Below are positions 1 through 12,289 of a stretch of DNA of 64,000 nt, piece by piece (the stretch's first letter is position 1; each line of letters starts with the position of its first letter). The notes under the pieces are model-generated. The model made no database searches, was not told the DNA's origin, and saw only the letters and a list, made by a program, of their open reading frames with translations. Position numbers and translations under genes: made by a program. Source of the DNA: Plasmopara viticola (Eukaryota > Oomycota > Peronosporomycetes > Peronosporales > Peronosporaceae); NCBI GenBank assembly GCA_001695595.3, contig MBPM02000001.1:186001-250000 (forward strand). The letters are read 5' to 3'.

Positions 1-27
1 GATTAGATAGCTTTAAACCAGAAGCAG

Positions 28-215
28 AGTCCAGATGTCCCAGAATCGCTAGTTGGAGCAAAGAAGAATAATAGCTTTCGGATTGTAACAGAAGATGGCT
101 AAGAGCCACCAGTAAGGCTGGAGCAAGGCAAATATCCGCAAGAGCTTTCCATTTAATATATCTCCTTCATTTGCATTAATCAGCCAACACTCCACCTCTT
201 TCACCGCATTAAACA
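28..215 (+). repeat. LTR-like direct repeat, upstream copy
   Basis: This stretch shares ordered blocks with 1,950-2,190 in the same orientation. The shared blocks are a TCCAGATGTCCCA motif, then CAGTAAGGCTG followed by AGCAAG, then a TAACACTCCACCTC-like block. The downstream copy carries about 50 bp extra between the first two blocks. The two copies enclose a gag/protease relic, so they are most simply the LTRs of a small retroelement. The copies are clearly diverged, so the element is old. I could not fix exact ends, a target-site duplication or a primer-binding site. Confidence 0.5.
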
Positions 216-345
216 GCTCGCCATCCAAGTCTCGTCCGACAATACAAATTCAAAGAAGCTTCCTCTACGACTGTATTACATAGTAGTTATTGTCGTGACA
301 AGTAAAGAGTTCAAGGCAAGTGTGCTCGTGGTCACATAGTGAAAA

Positions 346-399
346 GCGAGTCATCCTGCGATTATTGGTACTTGTACCAATAATCACAGGATGACTCGC
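346..399. repeat. Hairpin-forming inverted repeat, 26-bp arms
   Basis: Arms 346-371 and 374-399 are reverse complements with a single mismatch and a 2-nt centre. No coding sequence overlaps it. It resembles the other near-perfect hairpins at 19,546, 55,095 and 56,630. It could be a cruciform-forming palindrome or a small-RNA precursor; the sequence cannot tell. Confidence 0.85.
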
Positions 400-1240
400 A
401 CATACTGGAAGGTACTAGAATTCAAAGGCTAGTCTTTTTTCGCAAATTTGCCTTTAGTGCTAAATTAGTGTGGTTGCGCGTTAGTGTGGTACAAAGGCAT
501 TGCTGATGAGCTGTTTCATTCGGCTTGATTGCGTGGTAAAACGAAAGATTTGTCAGCCTACGAATCCGTTCAAACACTTTCGAGTTCGTAACGAGCCGTA
601 ACAAGGAACTCGACAAGCGTCAAAAGGATTTGTGGTTTACACAATACAACAGCTAAAGATTGTTCAACTTATTCAAAACAAATTCCGATTTCCAAGGACT
701 TATTTGTCAGGAATTTAGTGCACGACAACACCTAAACCGTTATCAGCAAATGCAAGAACTTTTGACAGGTTATTTGGATCACTCTTTCCATTCTTACAAA
801 CAGGTGAACTTTAAGAACTTTTTTTAATATTGACGCTTTCATCGGGTGTAATTGCTCTTTATTCTGGAGACTTGATACGGTGAAGTTCAAAAAAAGTCTG
901 TAGATTATGCAAAGAGCGCTCGAAGAATAGCGACTTATGGCTTAAACGAGAGGCCAAACGGCTGAGCGGCTAAGTATAAACCTAAGACCTCGTCAGCAGA
1001 GCACAATAAACGCTTTCACCTACAAGACTGTACGGCCAACGTCGCGCTCGAGCTCACAAACGCCAATTCCGGAAGATGCGGCAAATGCCAATGGCAAAGC
1101 GACCATAACAGGGCAGGCTAGCTCAACTTTTTTTTGCAGCAACAGGACACGACACACTGAAACGGAAATCAATTAATTAAAAAAGCGATTCGTTTCTTGG
1201 ATTGGATTACGGAAAGAGACCGAGAAGAAGACCAAAATCA

Positions 1241-1420
1241 GCGCTTCAAATGGAGCATTATTCGCTAAGTTATGCTTTAATCGCGTGTCCGCACGTCCAG
1301 GAAGCTAGCTTTATCGTATCTGAGGCCGTAGAAAACCGGCGCTTCAAACAGAGTACTATTCGCTAAGTTATACTAAAATTGCGTAGCTGCACGTCCAGAA
1401 GGCTGGATTGGAAGGAAGTC
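1241..1420 (+). repeat. 99-bp tandem repeat, two diverged units
   Basis: Two units start at 1,241 and 1,340, each opening with GCGCTTCAAA, followed by TTCGCTAAGTTAT and then GCACGTCCAG. The 99-bp period equals 33 codons, and the array lies upstream of a gag zinc knuckle, so it probably derives from a coding repeat in gag. Reading frames through it are now broken by stops. Recognisable relatives of the unit occur at 56,863-57,110. Confidence 0.7.
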
Positions 1421-1539
1421 CGGAAACTCTCCAGGAGGCCATTAACATTACCTCCAACTCTAAGTTTACCTATCGCTCAGGTAGACCAAATCGTTTATCG
1501 GACAAATTGTGCTTGTAGAGCCGGGCTATTGTGCGAATC

Positions 1540-1911
1540 AGCCACGAAGGACAAATAGGACGACTGGACAAAATCGGCAACATGCAATAATTGTGGCGTT
1601 GTCGGCCACATATCGCTGCAAAGTGCCACATTAAATGTAAGGGAGCAATTTTTCTATAATAGAGATGCACTATACGCTAGCCTCGAAGCAGAAGTCAAGC
1701 TTTTAAAGACGTTGATCAAGGAAGACTTGTCAGCATTCTTATTGATAATGGATGCAGTCTTACAGACTTAAATAAGCAACTAGAGCTCAAAAAGACCAAA
1801 AGTAGGATGATGCAAGTTGACATCGAACTCAACCAGATTGTTCACCAACTCGACGAATTATGCACAATGTTTGCAGATAACCGGTTTCCTTGTACATCGG
1901 AAGCGCTTTAA
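1540..1911 (+). pseudogene. Gag zinc-knuckle and retropepsin-like relic of an LTR retroelement
   Basis: At about 1,583-1,637 a CNNCGVVGHI motif reads as the start of a CCHC zinc knuckle; its last Cys appears only after a one-base frame change. About 40 codons later (1,714-1,911) an open stretch ending in a stop contains ILIDNGCSL, resembling the retropepsin active site (hydrophobic-D-S/T/N-G). No reverse transcriptase or integrase follows before the second LTR-like repeat at 1,950. The locus is therefore either an internally deleted Ty3/gypsy-type element or a gag-protease-only non-autonomous one. The frameshift shows that it is inactive. Confidence 0.5.
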
Positions 1912-1949
1912 GTCATGCCTGTTCCTGAAAATTTACATATTTTAATTTT

Positions 1950-2190
1950 AAAGGCAAGGTCCAGATGTCCCATAATCATTAAAGTCAGGAGACCTCAGAA
2001 ATTAGAATGTATAAAAAGGCAGATGAATAATACATATACATCAGCACTTGTATGATAGCCGTAAAAAAGGTGAGAGCTAGCAGTAAGGCTGTAGCAAGAC
2101 AAAACATCGTCATAGCCATCCCTTCTAGCTACTTCTTGATTTGCTTCGAGTGACTAACACTTCACCTCCTTTGTATTAGTCTGTGCTCCT
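1950..2190 (+). repeat. LTR-like direct repeat, downstream copy
   Basis: This is the partner of 28-215, with the same block order: GGTCCAGATGTCCCA, GCAGTAAGGCTG with AGCAAG, and ACACTTCACCTCC. It begins about 40 bp after the stop of the protease-like relic. That places it where a 3' LTR would sit in an element lacking RT and integrase. The boundary is approximate. Confidence 0.5.
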
Positions 2191-2578
2191 TCAATGAGGA
2201 GTCGCAATACCTGATAAAAAAGATCAGGGGTACAAGCTCAAGAAAACATCGATATGTTTGAGATCAAGATAGATAAGTTGAACTTTGAGCAGAATCTATT
2301 TGGTGAATACACTAGGCTAGTCTACCTATGTTTGTCACCCACACTCCACCGCAATTGACTCAACCTATCGTCAAACGCGAGCTCGACCACCGAAAGTTAT
2401 AGCAGATCGGCAACTATAAACTAAGAAAGAATCATCACTTTACTTATATTAATTACTTTCTTATGGCTTCTTACTTAAAACTTCTCGAAAGTGTATCCAC
2501 ATATTGTTTTTTTAAAATTACAACAATAATTCCACTTCTGATAATACGTTGTATTGCTTTATACACAAAATACTAGAT

Positions 2579-2992
2579 TTAAGACAACGATTGATGATTT
2601 ACATTCGTATGGGAATCATTTTCCAAGTCGTAAAATTGATGCAAATAAACGTCATGGAAAAAACTATCATATGTCAAGAGCAGTACTACTAGCAGCAAGC
2701 AGACGATTTCCGTCAATTTAAATCGGCGCAAAAGATGCCGAAGTCTTAAGACAAAAATAGTCGGCCAGTGTCTTTCAATTGACTTCCACGAAAAAAGCCT
2801 TCGTGCTATTGCCACGGTTGATATAGCCCTCCCGTGGATAGGGGAGAAGGTTTTGGTCGCTCGTCCGGCGGCAACGATTCGCCTTTGAAGCAAATTAAAG
2901 CAGCATGGGGCAAAATAGCCGCCCACACACAGCAAGGTGCAACTATCCGTACATAAATGACAGTCATTGAGACGATGAAGAGGCACAAACAT
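2579..2992 (-). CDS. Hypothetical small membrane-protein frame
   Basis: This is a 137-codon open frame from an ATG at 2,992, with a basic N-terminal half. Near the C-terminus there is one strongly hydrophobic segment (TEIVCLLLVVLLLTY), which could be a membrane anchor followed by a short acidic and polar tail. I do not recognise it, see no splice partner, and it lies among element relics. It may be a chance frame or the broken end of an older gene. Confidence 0.15.
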   Translation of the reverse strand: MFVPLHRLNDCHLCTDSCTLLCVGGYFAPCCFNLLQRRIVAAGRATKTFSPIHGRAISTVAIARRLFSWKSIERHWPTIFVLRLRHLLRRFKLTEIVCLLLVVLLLTYDSFFHDVYLHQFYDLENDSHTNVNHQSLS

Positions 2993-4077
2993 CCTCCGCA
3001 CGCAAGTCAGATTGGTGATGCTATGATGCTCGCAATGCCTCGTGGAAGCAATTCCTCATATTAAAAGCAATTGATGTGGGAAAGTGGGCTTGAACACTGA
3101 GGTCATACGCGCAACGAAAAGTTGTTGCCGTGACCAAGTAGCGGCGAGCCGAAGTCTGCGCAAAAAGTGCGTTTTTCTGCTGTACGACCACAAATTCGTC
3201 CTATCTATCATGACAAAACGCAGCTGCGGGAAATTTCGTGTATGACATCGACCGTTAGCTCGTAGAAGTCCACCATGTATAGAATCTAACTTGATGGAAG
3301 TATTCGTTCGAATACGATTGTGCGCCTAGCTTATATATTGTGTGACGCGACGATGGCCTCTTCCTCGAGACCAAGTCAAAATAGAGATACATCATTTTAA
3401 CACCACTGCGAGATGGACCGTATGAGCGAGAGTGACGTTCCGCCTTTAAGTTTAGCCTTTTACGTCAAGTAAATCTCGAGCAAGTGGAAAAGTTAAACTG
3501 TTTAACGATGTCACTATTACAGCGCAAGCATTGATAGCTCCAAAAATAAAGTTCCTTTTGTCATGGCTGTCAGCGCGCAGCACCATCTCTAGCGGCTTTG
3601 ATTAAACCGATGGCTTTCATCCAATTCAATTAGGCTAAACAACACTCCGCTAGTACTTCTAGTGCAGAGAGCTCGCCTTCCATGTTTAACCATATGCGCT
3701 CCACCCGTGCCGCGACTTTTGACCGACAACGCCTTCACGCACATCTGCTTTGAGAATGGCTTTAGCACAACAAATGTACGCTTGACCCAAGCATCATGCA
3801 AAAAATGTGCGAGAGCCATCTGTTTGCTCTCAAGAGCTCAATTGTTTGTGCACCAAAAATTCTTGTGCTAGGGCATTTATTCATCTCAGAGCCGAGAACA
3901 AAAGAATTCGGATTGAAGCTATACCTATGTCCACATTCTGTTCCGCGGCAATCCCTGGATTCCCAGTCACCTGACGATTAAAATCTGAGTTGCGTACTCG
4001 GTTTTTCATCTGGCGCAATCGTTACGTGCATATTTGCGTTACGATATTACAGTATAGGATCAGATCGCCACGTTAAA

Positions 4078-4278
4078 TTGTGCAGCTTGGTTCAACACTT
4101 TCCGCTCGACGGTGAGCTGCTTTTAAAAGTTATCAGTAAGCTCGATGCGTCGTGCATCGTCGTTTCGAATGACGCTAACCTAGGCGCGAGATGCATACAC
4201 GGACATTACGACGCGCCGGCGGATGGTCGCTTGGGTGACCAGAAGTTGTTTGTGACCCACTTGCAAGTCCACTTTTGA
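4078..4278 (+). pseudogene. Gypsy-type integrase zinc-binding (H2C2) relic
   Basis: The frame contains an HGHYDAPADGRLG-like string followed by K-L. This resembles the conserved H..H.D.P..GHLG..KT block before the integrase core in Ty3/gypsy Pol proteins. The frame ends at 4,278 and no integrase core (D,D-35-E) could be followed beyond it. It may belong to a different element from the gag/protease relic at 1,540, because that one is already closed by a downstream LTR-like repeat. Confidence 0.45.
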
Positions 4279-6471
4279 ACGACCACCTGTCCTGTGAAGC
4301 TGTCGCACTCGTCGCGAATGTTCTAACTATCTCTTTCTTTAGAAACATATATAATACTTAGTATCGACGAGAAGTAAAAGTCTATTTAAGGACATATATT
4401 TGCCACTTAGTATCGACCAAAAGTAATTTTAGTCATTGCATGAATTTTCTAAGCGGAACAGATAATCTTTGTGCTTGAGGACGATCAGATGTATATGGCC
4501 AACTTATTTTCATCTATGTATTCAATCATCGCACCTGCACATTGCTGAGCTATGTGTCGAAACCATGGATACCCGAGTATCTCGGTCCCCAATTCCCATC
4601 GGCACTGTCGACCATTTTTTTCTGACTGAAAGCCGATATCGTTTCATCAGCGGCTGTACTCTCCAAGACAAACAAATTGATTGTGCATTAACAGATGCTA
4701 AAAGATGCCCTACGTACCAACGTTAAGTTTGTGTGCAATGTTAAACCTCGCGAATTTTGCTACAAAGAGTGCTGATACGCATCAACGGATCGGACTACGA
4801 TCTTTTACAACATGGTCGGCATCCCCTTGTTCTATATAATATAACTTTGAGGAGATCAAGTTTCGGGAAAGCTTTACTTTTGCAGAAGAAATTGGATATC
4901 TCGCGCACATTTTTGGTACCTTTGGCAGGATATATGTTTTCCCGTATTAGCGTTTCACATCGCATGGATCTTGGCTGATGCGCTTTCGAATAATGAATTT
5001 AAGCATAACTAATTCGCTGACTGCGGAACTACCCAGTACGAATTAAGTCTAATGTACGCTTATGATTCCCACGCAAAATTCCTGACCCGGCAAGTCGCCA
5101 CAATAGCTATACTGGAGTTTTAGCTAATTCGTCAATCGAATTACATAAATAAATGCGACATAGCGGACCTCATGCTAGACAAGCAAAACGCAATACATCG
5201 TCACGGAAACAATGCAATTTTGATCCACGTAAACGATTATCAGTATCGCACGGTTTTCAAACAATGAAGGCAAGGCTCAGCCGTATCCTCGCTACCAGGT
5301 ATTGAAGCTTTCTACCACTTCAATGCTTAAATACTGCCTCATCTCATACCTCTCGTCTTAGGTCTTAAAACTATGACTCCGCAAGGTTTTTTAGCCAAAC
5401 GTACCATTTATTTCTGAGCATCGTCGAATTAATCGACCATTTCGGTTAGAATTATCTTATCGTGTGGAGGAATGGCTGGAGACGTCTAAAGATGAAGTGC
5501 GCTATACTATTCGCATTTCCACCGCGCAACGTGGACTACCACGCGCCTTCGTGTCACGCCTTGTGTCTTACTGGTCAGATTTGCTAATTCTCGCAAGCGA
5601 AGCAGCTATGAAGAGTGGTTGAGCCACTGCTCACTAACGACAAACAGACATGATAAAAATCATGAAATTCATTTCTCAACATTTAGAGGATTACTTCACG
5701 ATGGTCAGTAGCTTAATCTTTTCTCTAAAATCGACGCTCTGGCAAATGTTGCGAGCACTTTACTTATGCAACAAGAAAATCGTCGAAGTAAATACCTTTC
5801 AAACACATCTCAACATTCTGTTTTATGTACCTCACAGTGGTTCAATTCAAATCGCACACATTTCTCTGCTTTCAAAATATTGTAGTCAATGTTGTGTCAC
5901 ACACTATTTGGATTTTAGCAAAGTCAGTGTGCGACTTTATGATGGCAAGCCTTTCCGTAGTTGCCGCAATATTAGGTTGTCACTTCCGTATAAACGTGTG
6001 GTCTCACTTCACAGTAACTGACAAGGCCTCCACAACACGCACTGTGCACAGATAAAGCGATTGCTTTCTTTGCACGATTTGCGCCGTATTCTAAAAGGGC
6101 TCAAACGACAGCAAAATCTCGTATATGTTTATGTATGTAGCGAAGTCCTCGGCTTGCAACACCATTGCCAGTGTCATGTAATTGGACGGTTTTATTAGAT
6201 GCTGATGAGACTCGGTGACGTTTCACAGCAAAGTACTCTGATAGTGGCTCACGGTGTGCACGGCTTGGAAATACGCTCCTACCATGCCCACTAGCATGTA
6301 ATGCCATGCTCCAAGACTTCGCGTCAAATGATAACGACAATTGGTTGAGCTACAACTGTCAATTTCAGGTTGCTAAGTCGATTGGAATTTTTAGAGAGTT
6401 TTTTCGATTTAACTTCTAAAACTATAAAATTAAAATTATTCTACGACCAAAGATCTCGATCTTGAAGAGAC

Positions 6472-6492
6472 GCAATCATTTCTTGTTGGTCC
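6472..6492 (+). promoter_or_regulatory. Possible oomycete initiator (Inr-like) upstream of IFT144
   Basis: GCAATCATTTCTTGTTGGTCC lies about 30-45 nt before the start codon and resembles the oomycete core promoter GCTCATTYYNCAWTTT only in its TCATTTC part. Short leaders of this kind are usual in oomycetes. This is pattern resemblance only. Confidence 0.3.
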
Positions 6493-6518
6493 TTCCTTAG
6501 ACTAAAAATCTGTGCGTA

Positions 6519-9500
6519 ATGAAAAAGCTATTTAAATTAGCGTCCAAGTTTCACGGAGTGGGATCCGTCGTCTTTGCGTGGCACCCGAATGGAACGTTCC
6601 TAGCCACTGCGGGCACAAACGGGTTGGTCCACATCTTTGACCGCCAGGGTGAACAGCACGATGAGATTGGATTGGACTTGACAGCTCCAGTCGTTGCTCT
6701 CGAATGGGACTCAGAGGGCAGTACACTTGCAATTCTACAGCAAGGCAGCAGTGTCGTACCTCTTTGGGATAATGGAACTCGCTCAACGTTAAGTCTGGAC
6801 ACAAATCTTAAAGACCCAACGTTCGCTCGATGGTCGAGAGAGGGATCGCTACTAGCAGTTGGGACTCAGAAAGGAAACCTTGTTCTGTACAGCAAAGTCA
6901 CTCGAAAGCTCGTGCCAATAGTGGGGAAGCACTCGCGTCGTATTCATTGCGGATCATGGAATGACGATGACAAATTGGTACTAGGAGGGGAAGACCGGAT
7001 GCTCACAGTGAGCACCCCGCAGGGTGACACGATTGAACAACGCGAGCTAAGCCACACGGTTCGAGCAAGCGTTCCGACTCCAACATTGCCTATCCTTTTT
7101 ACTTACTTTTTTGCTTTTTACTTTTTAAAATGCTAGCCATGGGACATCAAGTTTGGTCGAAAGCGAGGTGACTCGATGAAAGTTGCCAAACAGTTGATTG
7201 CCATTGCTCTTTCGAAAGCTATTATATTGCTCGATCTTCAAGATCCCGCCAATCCTGTCGAGCTCACGTTTCAGGCTGTACGTATCTATTTAAGTTGGCG
7301 TGGATTGGCGCATGATGCTGACAGTGGATTGTAAACTGTAAAGCATTATGGCAAGGTTGTTTTTACAGAGTGGTTTGCAGATGGCATGATTATGATTGCG
7401 TTTTCTGAGGGTTACCTCATTGTCATTTCTACAAAGATCAACGTAAGAAGCTGCAAAAGCACGTAATCTTCAAAACAAGAACTTACTTTCATGATCTTTC
7501 GTGATGACAGGAAGTGGGAGAAGAGCTCCAGTCGCATCGCTTTTTCTCAAAACGAATCATTACTGCGTGTTACTCGTCAACACTGGATCGCGTAGCCATA
7601 AGTGGCGAGAGCGGTATCAAGGTAGTAGATATGACGACCTTCACAGAAATTGCTGCAGACACGATTCGACTCTCGGATACCGAGGTACGAAGACAACAAG
7701 GTCATTGTCATTGTTATACTTTGATTTCCAGCCTTTGTCTTCATTGTAGGAGAACGAAGCCCATTTAATGAACTTTACGTCGGATGGCCAAATCTTGACC
7801 GTAGCGACACATGGAGGCATCGTATTTAACTTCTTGGCACAAATGCCTCGTATTCATGATCACTATGGCCACTACATCGCGTACCTCAGCTCCTTACGCG
7901 AGCTTAGCGTCGTTGACACACGTCGCAACGAAATAGGAAGTGGTGGCTCTGGAACAATTCGAATTGCATTGTCAGTGGAACCATCTTTTATTGCCATCGG
8001 ACCTCGTCACGTAGCCGTCGGCATGAACAATCGTGTCTGGTTCTATCGCTGCGATGGATCAGCAGCAGATGCACTAGTTAACGAGCAGCAGTACCTTGGT
8101 CGAGTGACGAGCTTGAAGCTGAATCGCGACTATGCCGTCGTGCTATGCGATGGCAAAGCAAGTTTACACCTGATTGAACCAGGAGGTAATGGAACCAGCG
8201 GCTTCCACTCAAGTTCGCAAGGCGGCGAGTTGCAAGACGAGCATGGCAAAATTTTTACAGGTGGCGATCGTGATGAACGTAATAGCGAGATCAGCGCGGT
8301 GGCTCTCACGAAAGACTACTTTATCTACTCGACAGCGAACGGTACTGGCTCCATCCAGTTCTTTTATCTCAGTGCGTGGCAGTTCCTCGATGGCTGTGCG
8401 TATCGTCACGAAGATGGCGTGGGTATTGTGCAGCTTGCACCAAACAAGACAGGCACACGAATATTATTCCTTGATGCAAAGCGACGTGGATATATACTCA
8501 ATGCTGCTACACACGAGACGACAAGCATCCCTAATTTACCGACCAATACCGTAACTGTGCTCTGGGATATATTTGATCAGCAGGTGTTTGTAGCTCTACA
8601 ACCAAAAGAATTAAGCGTCTTCCAGCTCGCCGATACCACCATTCGAGGTTGCGAAATCACTCAGCTCGGTGGGTTAGAAGTGTCACCTGACGGTGACGTA
8701 CTAATTGTACCACAAACAACACTCGTTCCGCCCGACTTGGAGCCCATTCTTGTGAGTGATGGCATTGTCACATGTCAACATGCCTCGGGTGGGGGTCGGC
8801 TGTCATCGCTTACTTGTGTGACTCACGATCAGCTACTTAAAGGACCTTTGGCGTCTACAGGAGCAGGAGAACAAGAGAAAGCTGCTTTTCGACAAAATTT
8901 GAGCTTACTACGTCTGGATGAAGCATGGCGACTGGCGTCACGTATTGACCAACAAGACTATTGGCTCGCTCTAGCTGGACGTGCAATGCACACACTTGAT
9001 ATTCCAATCGCCCGCCGTGCGTACCGATCAGTGGGAGACTCGGGAATGGTCCTAGGCCTCGATCGTCTCGCGGACATTGAAGAGAAGAATCTATTGGCAG
9101 GTCATGTGTGCATGCTTTTTGGTGATTACAACGAAGCTCGTCGTCTCTTCTTGAATTCAAGCGACCCACTCGCCGCACTGCATATGCAACGTCATTTGCT
9201 GCAATGGGAGCAGGCACTCAAGCTCGCCGACTCGTTAGCACGTGACCTCGTGCCGGAGCTGAGTGTGGCCTACGCTACTCAATTGGAATTTCGTGGCGAG
9301 TTTGACGCTGCACTTCGAATGTACGAGTACGCTACAAACACCATTGAAAGCTTTGGTAGAGACGGTAGTCTTAAAAGTCTCGAGCCTCAAATTGTCTTGA
9401 AGCTTCAAGCGCAAAGTCTTGCGGGCGCAGCTCGGTGTACATTCCGACTCGGCGATCTGCGTCGTGGAGTGAAACTGGTGACGGAACTAGGCGACGCAGT

Positions 9501-11127
9501 AGTTTTTAAAGAATGCGCTTCTATCTTAGAGTCTATGAAACAGATGGCCGAAGCGGCCGCTTTGTATGAACAAGGTGGACAATTTGAAAAGGCCGCTCAG
9601 CTCTTTGTACAGATGAACAACTTAGCACGTGCAGGACCGTTAATGGATCGTGTAAAAGCATCAAAGGTGCACGCTCAGTTTGCTCGCGCCAAAGAGACGG
9701 GCAAAGAATTTGCTGCTGCTGCAGAGGCGTACGAACGAGCGGGTGAAATGAACAATGTCGTTCGCTTACAGCTTGAGCATCTGGATGGAGCTGAACGAGC
9801 GTTTGAAATTGTTCGCGAGACGAAATCGTCTGAAGGAGCCTTGTCGGCAGCTCGCTACTGTGCCGAAGCAGGTCGCTATCCGAATGCGATTGAATTTTTG
9901 CTGCTCGCCAACAAGGAAGACGAAGCGTTTGCTTTAGCGCAACAGCATGGCGAAATGGACTATTTTGCGGCCACTTTAGGCCATGAGAATATGGTGGCGT
10001 CAAGAGCCGCGCAGGTAGCAAAACACTATGAAAACAAGTCGCCAGAGCTTGCGGCTAAATTTTATCAGGCTGCTGGCAACTACCACAAGGCACTAAAGCT
10101 GCTTTTGGCTTGCAGTGCAGCAAGCGGAACAGCTGGAGGCAGTGGGTCGGCTGCAAATACTGCTCTTGTGCGTGCAATTGAAGTAGTGGGGGCAGCTCGG
10201 AACGATATGCTCACCCACACGTTGATTGACCACTTGATGGGAGAACAAGACGGCATTCCAAAAGACCCGCATCACATTTTTCGCTTGTATTTGGCGTTGG
10301 GAAACTATACGCAAGCTGCCAAAACTGCAATCATTATTGCGCGACAAGAGCAGCAACTTGGCAATTACAAGCTTGCACGCGATGTCCTTGTCGAAACATC
10401 CCGTCAGTTGCGTGCCCGTCGCTTACGAGTTGCTCGAGAGCTTCAACGTGCACTCGCATTGTTGCACAGCTACGTTCTGGTCAAGAAGCTCGTCAAGCGG
10501 TCACAGCACGGACCGGCCGCACGAATGCTCATACGTGTGGCCCAACACTTGTCAAAATTTCCGACGCATGCCGCTAACATTCTTATCTCTGCCGTAATCG
10601 AGTGTCAACGTGCTGGTTTGCGTGCGTACAGTTATGATTTTGCGGCAACCTTGATGCGGACACCCGAGTATCGAGCATCGATGGACAAAGACATCCGACG
10701 AAAGATTGAGGCTATCGTGCGTCGACCAAATAAGGAACAACCGCCCGACGCACGAACGCCTTGTCCTTACTGCTCGCACGAGCTCGCAGAAGCTGAATTG
10801 GACTGCTCTACGTGCAAGAATGCCATTCCATATTGCATTGTCACGGTGCGTACATTTATTATTGTATGTTTTGGAGAAACAATTGACTATTTGATCGTTA
10901 ATATGGCACAGGGCTTTCACATGGTCAAAAACGACTGGACTTCATGCCCACACTGCTCTTTTCCGGGTCTGTACTCACACTTCATACAACATCTCGAGAC
11001 GGATGCAACATGTCCAATGTGCGAGCAATCGCTTAAGTCTGTACAAGTGCACAAAGTCCCTGAAGACGAAGTTGTTCTTGACGACGAAATCATCCCAGAT
11101 GATGCTGAAATACGGGCGTCTCCGTAG
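6519..11127 (+). CDS. IFT144: Intraflagellar transport protein IFT144 (WDR19 homologue)
   Basis: IFT144 is a core subunit of IFT complex A, which drives retrograde transport and membrane-protein entry in cilia and flagella. The predicted 1,425-residue protein (human is about 1,340) opens with WD40 repeats (GTNGLVHIFDRQG, LLAVGTQKGNLVLYSK) and matches WDR19 through VAVGMNNRVWFY at 8,008. A long TPR-like helical region follows, and the C-terminus has paired CxxC zinc motifs (CPYC, CSTC, CPHC, CPMC). My exon model is 6,519-7,070, 7,137-7,277, 7,344-7,442, 7,511-7,684, 7,750-10,845 and 10,912-11,127. Introns are 64-68 nt and all junctions are phase 0. The last intron has no stop in frame, so naive translation would add 22 false residues. 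The gene looks intact, implying a species with flagellated zoospores. Confidence 0.93.
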
Positions 11128-12289
11128 GATTCGCTCATTTGAGGATAGCCTCAATTTTATTAGATTAAGAAATCGATTCATTACGCACTAACAAGTGCTG
11201 TACAGTATTTATTCTACTCTGCGTACATGATTTAGTTTAAGGATGTACAATCATTAGCAACACTTTTCATTTTAAATTAGTCCTTTATTAGATTAAATCG
11301 GAATCTCACATTTTCAACCGAATAGTATGACAGTTATTACGGACGTAGAAATGGTAGTGATTTCCTAGAGTTTGTATACTCGGCTTTCAGGATTCATATT
11401 GTGGCCACAACATGCAATTTGTGCTCGACAACGTGGACGCTGCCACCAAGATCCATCGCTAAAACAGAAGTCAATGCATCGGTTGGTTGCAAAGGACCTA
11501 CATTTGCAAAATAAAAAAATTGAACAAATTTATATATTCGCACTTCGTCATTCTATTTGCGAAGAGCTGATTGATTTTGCATTAAAGCTCACGTGATCAT
11601 CGCGGGAAGCGTCCATCGTAAGAATAAGTAAGAACAAAGGTCTTTACAACATCGGCCAGGATGCGATACGAAGTCGATCCCACGGCGACGCGAACACCTT
11701 AGTGAGCGGTCAGCCCTGTCGACAACAACCTTGAAATTGAGCAAACTCTCCAAAGAAGTATGATTACCCAGCGTCTTAAATTATGTTAATGATGATCTCC
11801 ACGCAATTTGATTTCTTACAATCCAGACTAACCAAAGCTTTCAGCCATTGTATACTGTTTACGACGCAGATCTACAGATCTGCGAGCCAGCATCCGCTAA
11901 AGTAGCGTTGTTTCGAAAGTATGGGTCAAGGCTAGACTATCGCTTCTTGCAGCTTAGCAGTCGTGGAGTACGCAAGACTAGCTTGAGGCCTTAAATGCAT
12001 CATTTTTATTTAGGGGCAACGCTTACACGACTGCAGTATGCCTTATTTGAACTGTATGCGGTTCATTGCGTACCACAAATGCCAATGGCGAAGACAAGTC
12101 TTAACATTTTATAATAATGCATAAAACTGTGCACCGTGCAATGAATACATTTTGGTCCTTAGCTTGTATGGGATATGTGTAAGCCTATTGCAAAGAAAAA
12201 TAAAATCTTCAATGTGACATCATTTCGATGACATCAGAGTATGGCGTAATAATCTATTAGCCTTTGTCTTATCCACTTTCATATTCCCA

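Larger units (their letters stand above)
2191..6518. other. Gene-poor repeat-derived region
   Basis: I see no gene here that I can name. An integrase relic occupies part of 4,078-4,278. At about 4,346-4,435 two loosely similar copies of an ACATATAT / CTTAGTATCGAC motif lie in tandem. The remaining open frames are short, and several begin at non-ATG codons. The last 40 bp holds the probable start region of the IFT144 gene. Confidence 0.5.

Noticed and set aside
10846..10911. Continuous translation through this stretch in IFT144
   Set aside because: It is bounded by GTGCGT and CAG, has the usual intron length, and removing it restores the zinc-motif spacing of the family.
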